Assembly: GCF_001043025.1 (NCBI RefSeq)
Contig: NZ_JYLD01000006.1
Coordinates: 62,001-126,000, forward strand
Length of the DNA: 64,000 bases
Direction of reading: 5' to 3'
Origin: Pseudomonas helleri
GTDB taxonomy: Bacteria; Pseudomonadota; Gammaproteobacteria; Pseudomonadales; Pseudomonadaceae
Shown here: in pieces, positions 25,049 to 34,007 of the stretch
Layout of the letters: the number at the start of each line of letters is the position of its first letter
How positions within the stretch are numbered: the stretch's first letter is position 1
Program-made: the position numbers and the translations under genes
Notes under the pieces: model-generated
Told to the model about the DNA's origin: nothing
Database searches by the model: none
What the model saw: the letters and a program-made list of their open reading frames with translations, nothing else

Positions 25049-27075
25049 CGGTTTTTCTCCACGCAGGTCTGGCCTGTATCGGGCAGCAACGTCAGCGCCA
25101 GGGCATTACCTTCACCCGCTGCTTTGGCCGTCACCGGGCCCTGCAAGGTGATTGCAACGCCATTGAGATGGATGCCCTGTGCATCCAGCGTGATACTGCC
25201 GCCGGGCCCCTGGAACACCACGCGTTCACTGGCCTGCAGTTGATAGACCGTGGTGGCTTGATGCATGCCTTGGCCTGCGGTCAAACGATGCTGGCCTTTG
25301 ATCGTGCTTTGGCTGTGGCCACCGACTTCGCTTTGGTGATTGGCGGTGGTGGAGTCGTAGCGATCATTGCCGACCTGCTGCCAAAGGTCTTTGCCGATGC
25401 TGACCTCATGGTTACGCCCGATGGACAGCGAGCGGTCTCGTCCGATCTCATTGGACTGGTCATGTGCAATACAGAGGTGTTCGTCATTGCCAACTTCCTC
25501 CTTCCTGTCATTGCCCACAAACGTCGTGTTGTCATGCTTGATGTAAACGTTCTTGTCCCGCTCGGCATGGATGTAAACCTCTTGCTGGCCCACCTCATCC
25601 TCAAAGCGCAGTTCGTTAAACCCCGTGCCTTTGTGGGTGCGGCTTTTGATGGTCATGCGGGTTTTGTGTTTGGGCAGTTCGTAGGGCGGCAGGTTGGCCT
25701 GGCGGTAGGCTCTGCCGGTGGCGATGGGTTGGTCGGGGTCGCCGTCGAGGTAGCTGATGATCAGTTCCTGGCCGATGCGCGGCACGGCCATGGCGCCCCA
25801 TAAGGTGCCAGCCCAACCTTGGGTGACGCGGATCCAGCAGGAGCTGTGGTCGTTTTCCTGGCTGTCGCGGTCCCACGGGAAGCTGACTTTGACCCGGCCC
25901 CATTCGTCGCAGTAGATCTCTTCCCCCGGCGGGCCGACCACGGTGGCGGTGTGCGGGCCGTCGATGCAGGGTTTGGGCTGCAACGGGGCTTTCCACTCGG
26001 CGTCCCAGCGGATGGCGCTGGCCTTTAAATGGTAGGTGGTGCTGTAGTCGCTACCGCCGGCTTCTTCTTGCAGGCTGCTGTGTTGTTTGCCGGTATGTTC
26101 AAGGGCGATGCTGCGCCAGCGGTCGTTGAAATCGGGGCGCGGGTGTTCGCTCAGGTCGAAGGCCAGACCGGGTTGCAGGCGGGCGTCGTCGCCTTCGAGT
26201 TCGGCCATGCGCGCGTCGCTGCGCAAGGCGTTAAGGCGGGTCTTGGTAAAAGGTTTACCCGCCGCATCGCGCTTGTAGCGGCCGGGGTAGTCGTAGCGCT
26301 CGTAGTCCTTGTGCTGGTTTTTCAGGGCCAGGCCGCCATCGGCGGTGTGTTGCTGGTTGTAGCGCGGATGGGTGAAGGTGTAATCGCGCTGGACTTGCCG
26401 AGAAGTGCGCACCTGCTCGGTGTAGCTGAAGCGGTGCAAGGCAGGCTCTGACGAATCGCCGCCGCCCATGGGCTGATATAGCACCGGGCAGTCTTTGTGG
26501 GTGCCGATGGTGCCAAGGCCACCGACGCGATCGGTGAGGATCAAGGTATGGCCGTCGGTGCGGTGTTCGAAGGTGTAGAGCAGGCCTTCCTCAGCGGCGA
26601 GGCGGGCAATAAAGTCGAGGTCGGTTTCACCCGCCTGCACGCAGTATTCGCGGGTCTGGTGATCGAAACAGATCTGTTTTTCGAGGTCGGTGATGCGTTG
26701 GCCCTTGAGCACCAGAGTGATGATCTCGGGCACGGTTTTGTACTGAAACATCCGCCAGTTGGAACGCAGGCCCGCGCGGGCCAAGGTCGGCTCGATCACC
26801 GCGTGGTAGCGGGTACGGCGAAAACCGGTGTCGCCCTGACGGAACAGACTGACCAGACCATGGACATAGCGCACCGGCGTTTCGCCGCGCCACACCGTGA
26901 ACAGCGCGCCCAAATCAAGGACACGATTAAAGTCCACCGCCGGGTCGTGGCTGACCAGGTCCAGGGTTAATTTGAAGGGTTGCGACAAGCCTTCTTCGAG
27001 CTTGAACTCGACCACCTCAAAGGCATCGCCTTGCAGGGGCTCGAAAGTAAAACGCAGATCGCTTTGACGGGGCAT
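25045..27075 (-). CDS. vgrG: Type VI secretion tip protein VgrG (TssI)
   Basis: 677 residues. The gp27-like N-terminal half has RFTFEPLQGDAFEVVEF, LGALFTVWRG, YHAVIEPTLARAGLRSNW and an AEEGLLYTFEH motif. The gp5-like OB domain contains GEEIYCDEWGRVKVSFPWDR, SCWIRVTQGWAG and PRIGQELIISYLDGDPDQP, followed by a beta-helix needle with repeated NDxxxxIG units (for example RSLSIGRNHEVSIGKD). There is no extended C-terminal effector domain. Start ATG 27075 has AGGAG five bases upstream; an ATG at 27099 lacks a site. It trimerises at the tip of the Hcp tube and carries the downstream effector with its adaptor. First gene of the island. Confidence 0.95.
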   Translation of the reverse strand: MPRQSDLRFTFEPLQGDAFEVVEFKLEEGLSQPFKLTLDLVSHDPAVDFNRVLDLGALFTVWRGETPVRYVHGLVSLFRQGDTGFRRTRYHAVIEPTLARAGLRSNWRMFQYKTVPEIITLVLKGQRITDLEKQICFDHQTREYCVQAGETDLDFIARLAAEEGLLYTFEHRTDGHTLILTDRVGGLGTIGTHKDCPVLYQPMGGGDSSEPALHRFSYTEQVRTSRQVQRDYTFTHPRYNQQHTADGGLALKNQHKDYERYDYPGRYKRDAAGKPFTKTRLNALRSDARMAELEGDDARLQPGLAFDLSEHPRPDFNDRWRSIALEHTGKQHSSLQEEAGGSDYSTTYHLKASAIRWDAEWKAPLQPKPCIDGPHTATVVGPPGEEIYCDEWGRVKVSFPWDRDSQENDHSSCWIRVTQGWAGTLWGAMAVPRIGQELIISYLDGDPDQPIATGRAYRQANLPPYELPKHKTRMTIKSRTHKGTGFNELRFEDEVGQQEVYIHAERDKNVYIKHDNTTFVGNDRKEEVGNDEHLCIAHDQSNEIGRDRSLSIGRNHEVSIGKDLWQQVGNDRYDSTTANHQSEVGGHSQSTIKGQHRLTAGQGMHQATTVYQLQASERVVFQGPGGSITLDAQGIHLNGVAITLQGPVTAKAAGEGNALALTLLPDTGQTCVEKNR

Positions 27076-27732
27076 GGGCGCTCCTGAGGCGGCAAGCACC
27101 CTACCCCGGATTTTTTACCGGTAGAAGGCAACTGGCACGGCGTGGATCTAGACCAAGGGAGGGAGGATTTTGACGGGCGCTAGCCTTGCTCTTGCCTGCC
27201 GAGCACAGGCAAGTGAACAGGACGTACTTTTGGAGTGGTGCCGGAGCATTGTTTCGACATTAGGGATGTCCTTTTTCCTATTCAGAATAAGGAACATTTA
27301 ACCCTGTAAAGACCCAAGCTGTACTGTAGGCACGATAGCTTTATGGCGTGGGAATAGTCCTAGGAAAAGCCGCCCCGCCTAAGACGTCGCGCTGTCGCGC
27401 AGCACACAGGGCCACCGAATATCTTCAGCATCCCCCAATCGGGCGCTTCTACTTCGGGAGAGGCGTGGTGAGGACTTTTAGATCAAAAGCCAGATCAAAA
27501 GATCGCGAGCAAGCTCGCTCCTACAGGTAATGCTGTTCACTTATGAGATGCGTACGAATAACTGTAGGAGCGAGCTTGTCTCGCGAGCTTTTAAAAGGTC
27601 AAAAGATCGCGAGACAAGCTCGCTCCTACAGGGGCTTTAGAATCAATCCCATACTTTTTAGGGTGCGGTCTAGATAGAAATGGTCAATTTGGGCAGGATG
27701 CGCGGGTCATCTGCGAGCTCAGCGCATAAACG
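27076..27732. repeat. Gene-free region with clustered repeats upstream of vgrG
   Basis: 27076-27360 is the promoter region of the vgrG island with no recognised site. 27369-27525 is a degenerate composite repeat (GACGTCGCGCTGTCGCGCAGCA, CAGCATCCCCCAATCGGGCG) ending in a REP arm. 27562-27632 is a complete REPIN (GTAGGAGCGAGCTTGTCTCG and its reverse complement around AGCTTTTAAAAGG). No coding region is supported. Confidence 0.75.
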
Positions 27733-27761
27733 AAAAAACCCGCCTTTCGGCGGGTTTTTCG
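27733..27761 (-). terminator. Intrinsic terminator of tRNA-Asn (bidirectional sequence)
   Basis: AAAAAACCCGCC TTTC GGCGGGTTTTT: a seven-base-pair GC stem with a tetraloop, flanked by A-run and T-run, 41 bases downstream of the tRNA 3' end on the minus strand. Confidence 0.85.
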
Positions 27762-27801
27762 GACGATTCAGAAGCGCTGGAAGCGGCTCTGAATCTTTAT
27801 C

Positions 27802-27877
27802 TGGCTCCACGACCTGGACTCGAACCAGGGACCCAATGATTAACAGTCATTTGCTCTACCAACTGAGCTATCGCGGA
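27802..27877 (-). tRNA. tRNA-Asn (GTT)
   Basis: 76 bases on the minus strand fold as a full cloverleaf: acceptor TCCGCGA with TCGTGGA (one G-T pair), D arm GCTCAGTTGGTAGAGC, anticodon loop CTGTTAA (anticodon GTT), T arm CCTGGTTCGAGTCCAGG, encoded GCCA end. No variable-arm expansion. No integrase gene or repeated 3' end is found nearby. Confidence 0.97.
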
Positions 27878-27943
27878 ATGAGGGCTATCTTACTGATATC
27901 TAAAAAGAAGTCAACGCTTTGGCTGACTTCTCTCCAAAAATTT

Positions 27944-29140
27944 TTAGATGACCTTCACAATGGCGTCGGTCACGCCTTCGATGTTGCGCTGGTTCAGGGT
28001 TGCAACGCAGATCCGGCCAGTGTCGAGCGCGTAGATGCCGAACTCGGTGCGCAGGCGCCCTACTTGTTCAGCGGTCAGGCCGGAGTACGAGAACATGCCG
28101 CGCTGACGCGCAACAAAGCTGAAATCGTGGCCTGGTGCTTTTTTCGCAAGCAGTTCAACCATCTGACGGCGCATGCCGCTGATGCGCTCGCGCATTTCAG
28201 CCAGTTCGGCTTCCCACTTGGCACGCAGGTCCGGGCTGTTGAGAACGGCCGCGACAATGCTTGCACCGTGAGTCGGCGGGTTGGAGTAGTTGGTGCGGAT
28301 CACACGCTTGACCTGGGACAGAACGCGAGCGCTCTCGTCTTTGGATTGGGTGACGATCGACAGTGCACCTACACGCTCGCCGTAGATCGAGAACGATTTG
28401 GAGAACGAGCTGGACACGAAGAAGCTCAGGCCCGAGTCAGCAAACAGACGCACGGCAGCGGCGTCTTCGGCGATGCCATCGCCAAAGCCCTGGTAAGCCA
28501 TGTCCAGGAACGGAATCAGGCCCTTGGCTTTGACAACTTCCAGTACGTTCTGCCAGTCAGCCGGGGTCAGGTCAACGCCGGTCGGGTTGTGGCAGCAGGC
28601 GTGCAGCACAACGATCGAGCCGGCAGGCAGGGCGTTGAGGTCTTCGAGCATGCCAGCGCGGTTCACGTCATGGCTGGCGGCGTCGTAGTAACGGTAGTTC
28701 TGTACCGGGAAACCCGCGGCTTCGAACAGTGCGCGGTGGTTTTCCCAGCTTGGATCGCTGATGGCGACCACAGCGTCTGGCTGCAGTTGCTTGAGGAAGT
28801 CAGCACCGATTTTCAGCGCGCCCGTGCCACCAACCGATTGCGTGGTAATCACACGGCCAGCAGCCAACAGTGCCGAGTCAGCACCGAACAGCAGCTTTTG
28901 TACTGCCTGGTCGTAGGCTTGAATGCCATCGATCGGCAAGTAGCCGCGCGAAGCGTGCTCTGCTGCCCGGATCGTTTCGGCTTCGATAACGGCACGCAAG
29001 AGTGGAATTCGTCCCTCTTCGTTGCAGTAAACACCGACCCCCAAATTCACTTTGTCGGTACGAGTATCGGCATTGAATGCTTCGTTGAGGCCCAGGATAG
29101 GATCGCGTGGTGCCATTTCGACAGCGGAGAACAGGCTCAT
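27944..29140 (-). CDS. tyrB: Aromatic amino acid aminotransferase (class I, AspC/TyrB type)
   Basis: 398 residues of the fold-type I PLP family: DKVNLGVGVYCNEEGR near residue 30, the glycine-rich cofactor segment TTQSVGGTGALK, HNPTGVD (about 183-189), FLDMAYQGF, the PLP lysine in SSSFSKSFSIYGERVGAL, and the substrate-carboxylate arginine near the C-terminus (ALDTGRICVATL). It catalyses transamination of tyrosine, phenylalanine or aspartate with 2-oxoglutarate. TyrB is preferred by overall resemblance to Pseudomonas tyrosine aminotransferases, but AspC activity cannot be excluded. It is divergent from uvrB and next to tRNA-Asn. Confidence 0.9.
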   Translation of the reverse strand: MSLFSAVEMAPRDPILGLNEAFNADTRTDKVNLGVGVYCNEEGRIPLLRAVIEAETIRAAEHASRGYLPIDGIQAYDQAVQKLLFGADSALLAAGRVITTQSVGGTGALKIGADFLKQLQPDAVVAISDPSWENHRALFEAAGFPVQNYRYYDAASHDVNRAGMLEDLNALPAGSIVVLHACCHNPTGVDLTPADWQNVLEVVKAKGLIPFLDMAYQGFGDGIAEDAAAVRLFADSGLSFFVSSSFSKSFSIYGERVGALSIVTQSKDESARVLSQVKRVIRTNYSNPPTHGASIVAAVLNSPDLRAKWEAELAEMRERISGMRRQMVELLAKKAPGHDFSFVARQRGMFSYSGLTAEQVGRLRTEFGIYALDTGRICVATLNQRNIEGVTDAIVKVI

Positions 29141-29475
29141 TATTACGGCGGCTCTGAATGGATGATGGAGGGGGTGACAACGCTCCAGCCGATTGCACTA
29201 GAGCGGTGCACAAACGGGGAGCAAGTATAAAGCTGATCAGGATTGGGGCAACAGGCGAAACCCGGTTTTGGCCAAGTATTTGAGTTTATTTTTGGCCCAC
29301 TGGTCTAATTGCAATATTTGCCCAAACCGGCGTGCCAGCCTCACGCCTTGAAACAGTCAGTCACGATCTCCATATTTACACGTATCCTGTTTGCGCTGCG
29401 GCATGCGTCGTGTGCAGTCTTTCTCGCTTTGGCCGGGATTATCCCGACTCAAGGAAGCGAAACCAGAGGTCCTTT

Positions 29476-31491
29476 ATGTCCGATTTTCAGCTCGTTACCC
29501 GCTTTCAGCCCGCCGGCGACCAGCCCGTGGCCATTCGCCAGATGATCGAAGGCATTGAGGCCGGTCTGTCGCACCAGACCCTGCTCGGGGTAACCGGTTC
29601 GGGCAAGACGTTCAGCATTGCCAACGTGATTGCCCATGTCAATCGACCGACGCTGGTACTGGCGCCGAACAAAACCCTGGCCGCGCAGTTGTACGGCGAG
29701 TTCAAGTCGTTCTTCCCGAACAATGCGGTGGAATACTTCGTCTCGTACTACGACTACTACCAGCCGGAAGCGTACGTCCCCTCCTCCGATACCTTTATCG
29801 AGAAAGACGCGTCGATCAACGACCACATCGAACAGATGCGACTGTCGGCGACCAAGGCGTTGCTGGAGCGCAAGGACGCGATCATTGTGACCACGGTGTC
29901 GTGCATTTATGGTTTGGGCAGTCCGGAAACCTATCTGAAGATGGTGCTGCACATCGACCGTGGCGACAAACTCGACCAGCGCGAGCTGTTGCGCCGTCTG
30001 GCCGACCTGCAATACACCCGCAATGACATGGATTTTGCCCGCGCCACCTTCCGGGTGCGCGGCGATGTGATTGATATCTACCCGGCCGAATCGGACCTTG
30101 AAGCGATTCGCATCGAACTGTTTGATGACGAAGTCGAAAGCATCAGCGCCTTTGACCCGCTGACCGGCGAAGTGATCCGCAAAATGCCGCGCTTCACCTT
30201 CTATCCGAAAAGCCACTATGTGACCCCGCGCGAAACCTTGCTCGATGCCGTGGAAGGGATCAAGGCAGAACTCAAGGAACGCCTCGACTACCTGCGCACC
30301 CACGACAAACTGGTTGAGGCGCAGCGTCTGGAACAGCGCACCCGCTTCGATCTGGAAATGATCATGGAGCTGGGTTATTGCAACGGCATCGAAAACTACT
30401 CGCGCTACCTCTCGGGGCGTGAGTCGGGTGCACCGCCACCAACGCTGTTTGATTACCTGCCTGCTGACGCACTGCTGGTGATCGACGAATCCCACGTCAG
30501 CGTGCCGCAAGTCGGGGCCATGTATAAAGGCGACCGCTCGCGTAAAGAAACCCTGGTGGAGTACGGTTTCCGTCTGCCTTCGGCGCTGGACAACCGGCCG
30601 ATGCGCTTTGACGAGTGGGAGCGCATCAGCCCGCAAACGATCTTCGTCTCGGCGACCCCGGGCAATTACGAAGCCGAGCACGCGGGCCAGGTGATTGAGC
30701 AGGTAGTACGGCCAACCGGTCTGGTCGACCCGCAAATCGAGATTCGCCCGGCGCTGACCCAGGTCGACGATCTGCTCTCCGAAATCAACAAGCGTGTGGC
30801 GATTGAAGAACGCGTGCTGGTGACCACGCTGACCAAGCGCATGTCCGAAGACTTGACCGACTACCTGGCCGATCACGGCGTGCGCGTGCGTTACCTGCAC
30901 TCGGACATCGATACCGTGGAGCGGGTCGAGATCATTCGCGATTTGCGCCTGGGCGTGTTTGATGTGCTGGTGGGCATCAACTTGCTGCGTGAAGGCCTGG
31001 ACATGCCCGAAGTGTCGCTGGTGGCGATTCTGGACGCCGACAAAGAAGGCTTCCTGCGCTCCGAACGCTCCTTGATCCAGACCATTGGCCGCGCCGCTCG
31101 TAACCTCAATGGCCAGGCGATTCTGTACGCCGACCGCATCACCGGGTCGATGGAACGGGCCATTGGTGAAACCGAACGCCGTCGCGAAAAACAGATCGCG
31201 TTCAACGCAGCCAACGGCATCACCCCTAAAGGCGTGTTCAAAGACGTCGCCGATATTATGGAAGGCGCGGTGGTACCGGGTTCGCGCAGCAAGAAGCGCA
31301 AAGGCATGGCCAAGGCCGCCGAAGAAAACGCCAAGTACGAAAACGAATTGCGCTCGCCGAGCGAGATCAGCAAACGCATTCGCCAACTGGAAGAAAAAAT
31401 GTACGCCTTGGCCCGCGACCTGGAATTCGAAGCCGCAGCACAAATGCGCGACGAAATCGGCAAACTCCGGGAGCGGTTGTTGCAGGTTTAA
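29476..31491 (+). CDS. uvrB: Excinuclease ABC subunit B
   Basis: 671 residues, the normal UvrB length. Walker A GVTGSGKT (38-45), the beta-hairpin [12 protein letters not shown] region, helicase motif II-like [11 protein letters not shown], motif [16 protein letters not shown] and QTIGRAARN, and the C-terminal UVR motif ([22 protein letters not shown]). UvrB is the damage-verification helicase of nucleotide excision repair, working with UvrA and UvrC. ATG 29476 has AGAGG upstream and gives the standard N-terminus [16 protein letters not shown]; an upstream in-frame start at 29332 would add 48 residues not found in the family. I did not find a clear LexA box in 29220-29475. Confidence 0.98.
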   Translation: MSDFQLVTRFQPAGDQPVAIRQMIEGIEAGLSHQTLLGVTGSGKTFSIANVIAHVNRPTLVLAPNKTLAAQLYGEFKSFFPNNAVEYFVSYYDYYQPEAYVPSSDTFIEKDASINDHIEQMRLSATKALLERKDAIIVTTVSCIYGLGSPETYLKMVLHIDRGDKLDQRELLRRLADLQYTRNDMDFARATFRVRGDVIDIYPAESDLEAIRIELFDDEVESISAFDPLTGEVIRKMPRFTFYPKSHYVTPRETLLDAVEGIKAELKERLDYLRTHDKLVEAQRLEQRTRFDLEMIMELGYCNGIENYSRYLSGRESGAPPPTLFDYLPADALLVIDESHVSVPQVGAMYKGDRSRKETLVEYGFRLPSALDNRPMRFDEWERISPQTIFVSATPGNYEAEHAGQVIEQVVRPTGLVDPQIEIRPALTQVDDLLSEINKRVAIEERVLVTTLTKRMSEDLTDYLADHGVRVRYLHSDIDTVERVEIIRDLRLGVFDVLVGINLLREGLDMPEVSLVAILDADKEGFLRSERSLIQTIGRAARNLNGQAILYADRITGSMERAIGETERRREKQIAFNAANGITPKGVFKDVADIMEGAVVPGSRSKKRKGMAKAAEENAKYENELRSPSEISKRIRQLEEKMYALARDLEFEAAAQMRDEIGKLRERLLQV

Positions 31492-31511
31492 TTTTTAAAC
31501 CACACACATAA

Positions 31512-31582
31512 CTGTAGGAGCGAGCTTGTCTCGCGATCTTTTGATTATTTAAAAGATCGCGAGGCAAACTCGCTCCTACAGG
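31512..31582. repeat. REPIN (GTAGGAGCGAGC family)
   Basis: Complete inverted pair downstream of uvrB: GTAGGAGCGAGCTTGTCTCG and GAGGCAAACTCGCTCCTAC around a TTTTGATTATTTAAAA centre. The A in CAAACTCG is a single mismatch. Confidence 0.88.
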
Positions 31583-31676
31583 TCAATAATGATTTGCATT
31601 TCCAAAAACACATATAAAAACAGCCGCACTCCAAAGATTCAACACCCGCTTTATTAATCTGAAAGTCCCCTCCCTG

Positions 31677-31719
31677 ACTAACAATCAAAACTTGCTGTTA
31701 GTTGTATTTTGGCTATAAA
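31677..31719 (+). promoter_or_regulatory. Putative promoter with overlapping 7-bp inverted repeat
   Basis: TTGCTG (31692-31697) and TATAAA (31714-31719) are spaced by 16 bases, about 55 bases before the dehydrogenase small-subunit gene. The perfect dyad ACTAACA-N12-TGTTAGT (31677-31702) overlaps the -35 box, as an operator would. Confidence 0.42.
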
Positions 31720-31772
31720 CAACTTTCAAAGTATTAACACCGGATGTTAATCAGTTTGCCAGGGTGGGCACT

Positions 31773-32417
31773 ATGTCTATGGATCGTCGCTCCTTTCTTG
31801 TATCGCTGGCCTTGATACCGCCTGCCTTGTATTGGTCGAGTGCGCTGCTGGCCGCAGGGTCGGCTTCAGATGCGTTTCGCGAGGTGAGCCGGATCATTAC
31901 CGGCGCCGATAACCTGACCCCCAGTGCCGCCGCACGGATCGAGGCCTTGCTGACTGAGCGCCACACAGGCTTTGCCGCACACCTCGCCGCATTGCACAAA
32001 ACCCTGGCCGCAAGCACCAGCCGCGAAGCGGGTCTGTCGGCCCTCAGCGGTACGGATCTGGACACGGCATTGATCATCGCCAAACCTTGGTATTTGGGCT
32101 ATGTCGGCACCCCTTCAGGGCGAATTCTTGAAGATGACGCCGCCTTCGCCACGTTTCTTGAAATGCAGGCGTATGCCAAGACCGGCGGCATTATCCCTGC
32201 TCAGAGCTACCCACCCGGCCCGGCAGGCTGGTGGCGAGACACGCCACGCGGGGTCGACGCTTCCGATTTGCCGGAAGGCGCCACCACCTGGGCTTATCAG
32301 CCATTGAAGCATTACACCATCGCTGCCCCTGACCCGGCCTGGCACGCCTATGCCGAAGGCCGGTTCGACTCAATCGAAGCTGCCCGCGCGGCACTGGGCC
32401 AGGAGGCAAGGAAATGA
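31773..32417 (+). CDS. Membrane-bound dehydrogenase small subunit (gluconate 2-DH subunit 3 family), Tat-exported
   Basis: 214 residues from the ATG at 31773. It begins with a twin-arginine signal: DRRSFL followed by a hydrophobic stretch ending at LLAAG. The mature part has the family pattern: two helical segments then AYAKTGGIIPAQSYPPGPAGWWRDTPRGVD and WAYQPLKHY. In gluconate, sorbitol and fructose dehydrogenases this subunit carries the FAD subunit through the Tat system to the periplasm. Its stop overlaps the start of the GMC gene (ATGA), as expected for co-assembled subunits. An ATG at 31779 would also retain the Tat motif. Confidence 0.85.
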   Translation: MSMDRRSFLVSLALIPPALYWSSALLAAGSASDAFREVSRIITGADNLTPSAAARIEALLTERHTGFAAHLAALHKTLAASTSREAGLSALSGTDLDTALIIAKPWYLGYVGTPSGRILEDDAAFATFLEMQAYAKTGGIIPAQSYPPGPAGWWRDTPRGVDASDLPEGATTWAYQPLKHYTIAAPDPAWHAYAEGRFDSIEAARAALGQEARK

Positions 32418-34006
32418 GCGATTACGATGCTGACGTGATTGTCGTGGGCTCAGGTTCACTGGGCTCCATGGTGGCGTTGGAGCTGGCCCGCGCCGGGAAA
32501 AAAGTCATCGTGCTGGAAGCCGGACCTGAAACCACAGACTGGAAAGTCACCGACAACTTTCGTAATTCGGCGCGGCAGAACAATTTCAACGCGCTGTTCC
32601 CGGATGTGCCCTACGCCCCTAACAGCTTCAGCCCCGGTTATATCAGCCCGCACCTTGAAGGGATCGAGGTGTTCCCCGGCACCCTGCGTTCAGTGGGCGG
32701 CACCTCACGGCACTGGACGGCGGCCACCTGGCGCCTGCTCCCCGAAGACATGACCTTGAAGTCCAGCTTCGGCCTCGCCGTGGACTGGCCCATCACCTAT
32801 GCCGAGCTTGAGCCGTTCTATTGCGACGCCGAATACGAAATCGGGGTCAACGGCATCGCCGATTACGACGAGTCCGGCCAAGGGTTGGGGTATACCTACC
32901 CGCCCCGCTCCCGGCCTTTTCCACTGCCGCCCGAAGCCAAGCCCTACGCCATTCAGCGCTTGCAGCAACAAATTGCAACCAAGGGTTATCGCATCGACGT
33001 CGCCCCTTCGTCACGCATCAGCAAACCCTATGACGGCCGCCCCGCGTGTATTGGCAACAACATGTGCAACTGGAACTGCCCGATCGGCGCCAAGCACTCG
33101 GGGTATCACGTCGTTGAAAAGATCCGCAAGTTGGGCGTCGACCTGCGCAGCAACGCCATCGTGCACAAGATCGAAACCGGCTCGGACGGCCAGGTGACCG
33201 CCCTCCACTACCTGACGCCTAACCGTGCCGCCACGCGGCTCACGGCCAAAGTTTATGTGCTGGCCGGCCATGGCTTTGAAACCCCCAAGCTGATGCTGAT
33301 GAACAACCTCGGGGCGCGTTCGGGCATGGTCGGACGCAACCTGATGGTTCACCCCACCATCGACATGACCCTGCTCTCGTCGGAGCCGTTGTGGGCCGGA
33401 CGCGGGCAGAACATTCACGGCGCGATCATGCAGCGGCGCAATCAGCCAGACCGCACGCGTATTCCTTCGACGCGCTATGACTTGCTGAACAACCCGCCCA
33501 CTGTCGGCATTGCCGAAACCGCCCTGTCGGAGCGTAAGATCGGCGCCGCGCTGGATGACGAAATCCACGATCGTTCAGCCCGTATTTTCACCTTTGAAGC
33601 CCTGACCGAAGATTTGCCGGACAAGGCCAACGGGATATCCCTGAACCCCGGCTTCAAGGATTCGCTCGGCTTACCGGGATTGCGCCTGGACTACCGGATC
33701 TCGGACTACACCAACGCCAACCTGCCCCGGCTGATGGACGACTTTGCCAACTTCCTGCAAGCCACCAACGGTACGCGGATCAGTGCACCCACAAAATGGA
33801 TTTGCCAGCAGCACATCATGGGCACGGTGCGTATGGGCACCCGGGCCGAGGATGCTGTTGTGGACCGGGATCTGCGCTGTTTTGATCACCAGAACCTGTT
33901 TCTGGTGACCACTGGAGTCATGCCCACGGCGGGCGGTGTGAACCCCACCCTGACCGGGATGGCGCTGGCCATCCGTGCTGGCAAACATATCGCCAAGGAG
34001 GTGTGA
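32414..34006 (+). CDS. GMC-type FAD subunit of a membrane-bound sugar/polyol dehydrogenase
   Basis: 530 residues. Rossmann FAD motif VGSGSLGSMVALELARAG (about 11-28) with VIVLEAG, a GMC segment RSVGGTSRHW, the cysteine-rich NNMCNWNCPIGAKHSG loop, and C-terminal QQHIMGTVRMG and TAGGVNPTLTGMALAIRAG. It has no signal peptide and presumably travels with the Tat-tagged small subunit. Length (530) is nearer to sorbitol/fructose dehydrogenases than to gluconate 2-dehydrogenase (about 594), so a polyol or ketose substrate is favoured. Electrons go to the cytochrome encoded next and then to ubiquinone. Inference on substrate only. Confidence 0.88.
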   Translation: MSDYDADVIVVGSGSLGSMVALELARAGKKVIVLEAGPETTDWKVTDNFRNSARQNNFNALFPDVPYAPNSFSPGYISPHLEGIEVFPGTLRSVGGTSRHWTAATWRLLPEDMTLKSSFGLAVDWPITYAELEPFYCDAEYEIGVNGIADYDESGQGLGYTYPPRSRPFPLPPEAKPYAIQRLQQQIATKGYRIDVAPSSRISKPYDGRPACIGNNMCNWNCPIGAKHSGYHVVEKIRKLGVDLRSNAIVHKIETGSDGQVTALHYLTPNRAATRLTAKVYVLAGHGFETPKLMLMNNLGARSGMVGRNLMVHPTIDMTLLSSEPLWAGRGQNIHGAIMQRRNQPDRTRIPSTRYDLLNNPPTVGIAETALSERKIGAALDDEIHDRSARIFTFEALTEDLPDKANGISLNPGFKDSLGLPGLRLDYRISDYTNANLPRLMDDFANFLQATNGTRISAPTKWICQQHIMGTVRMGTRAEDAVVDRDLRCFDHQNLFLVTTGVMPTAGGVNPTLTGMALAIRAGKHIAKEV

Positions 34007-34007
34007 C

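Noticed and set aside
27802..27877. tRNA-Asn as an integration site for the T6SS island
   Set aside because: No integrase, no duplicated tRNA 3' end and no phage gene could be found in the window, so an attachment site is not called.
27680..29230. 516-codon open frame on the plus strand
   Set aside because: It runs through the tRNA-Asn gene and terminator and then opposite the aminotransferase gene; it cannot be coding.
29449..31443. 664-codon open frame on the minus strand
   Set aside because: It lies opposite uvrB, whose protein is unmistakable. The long frame is due to the GC-rich codon bias of the sense gene; its translation is arginine/valine-rich with no motif.
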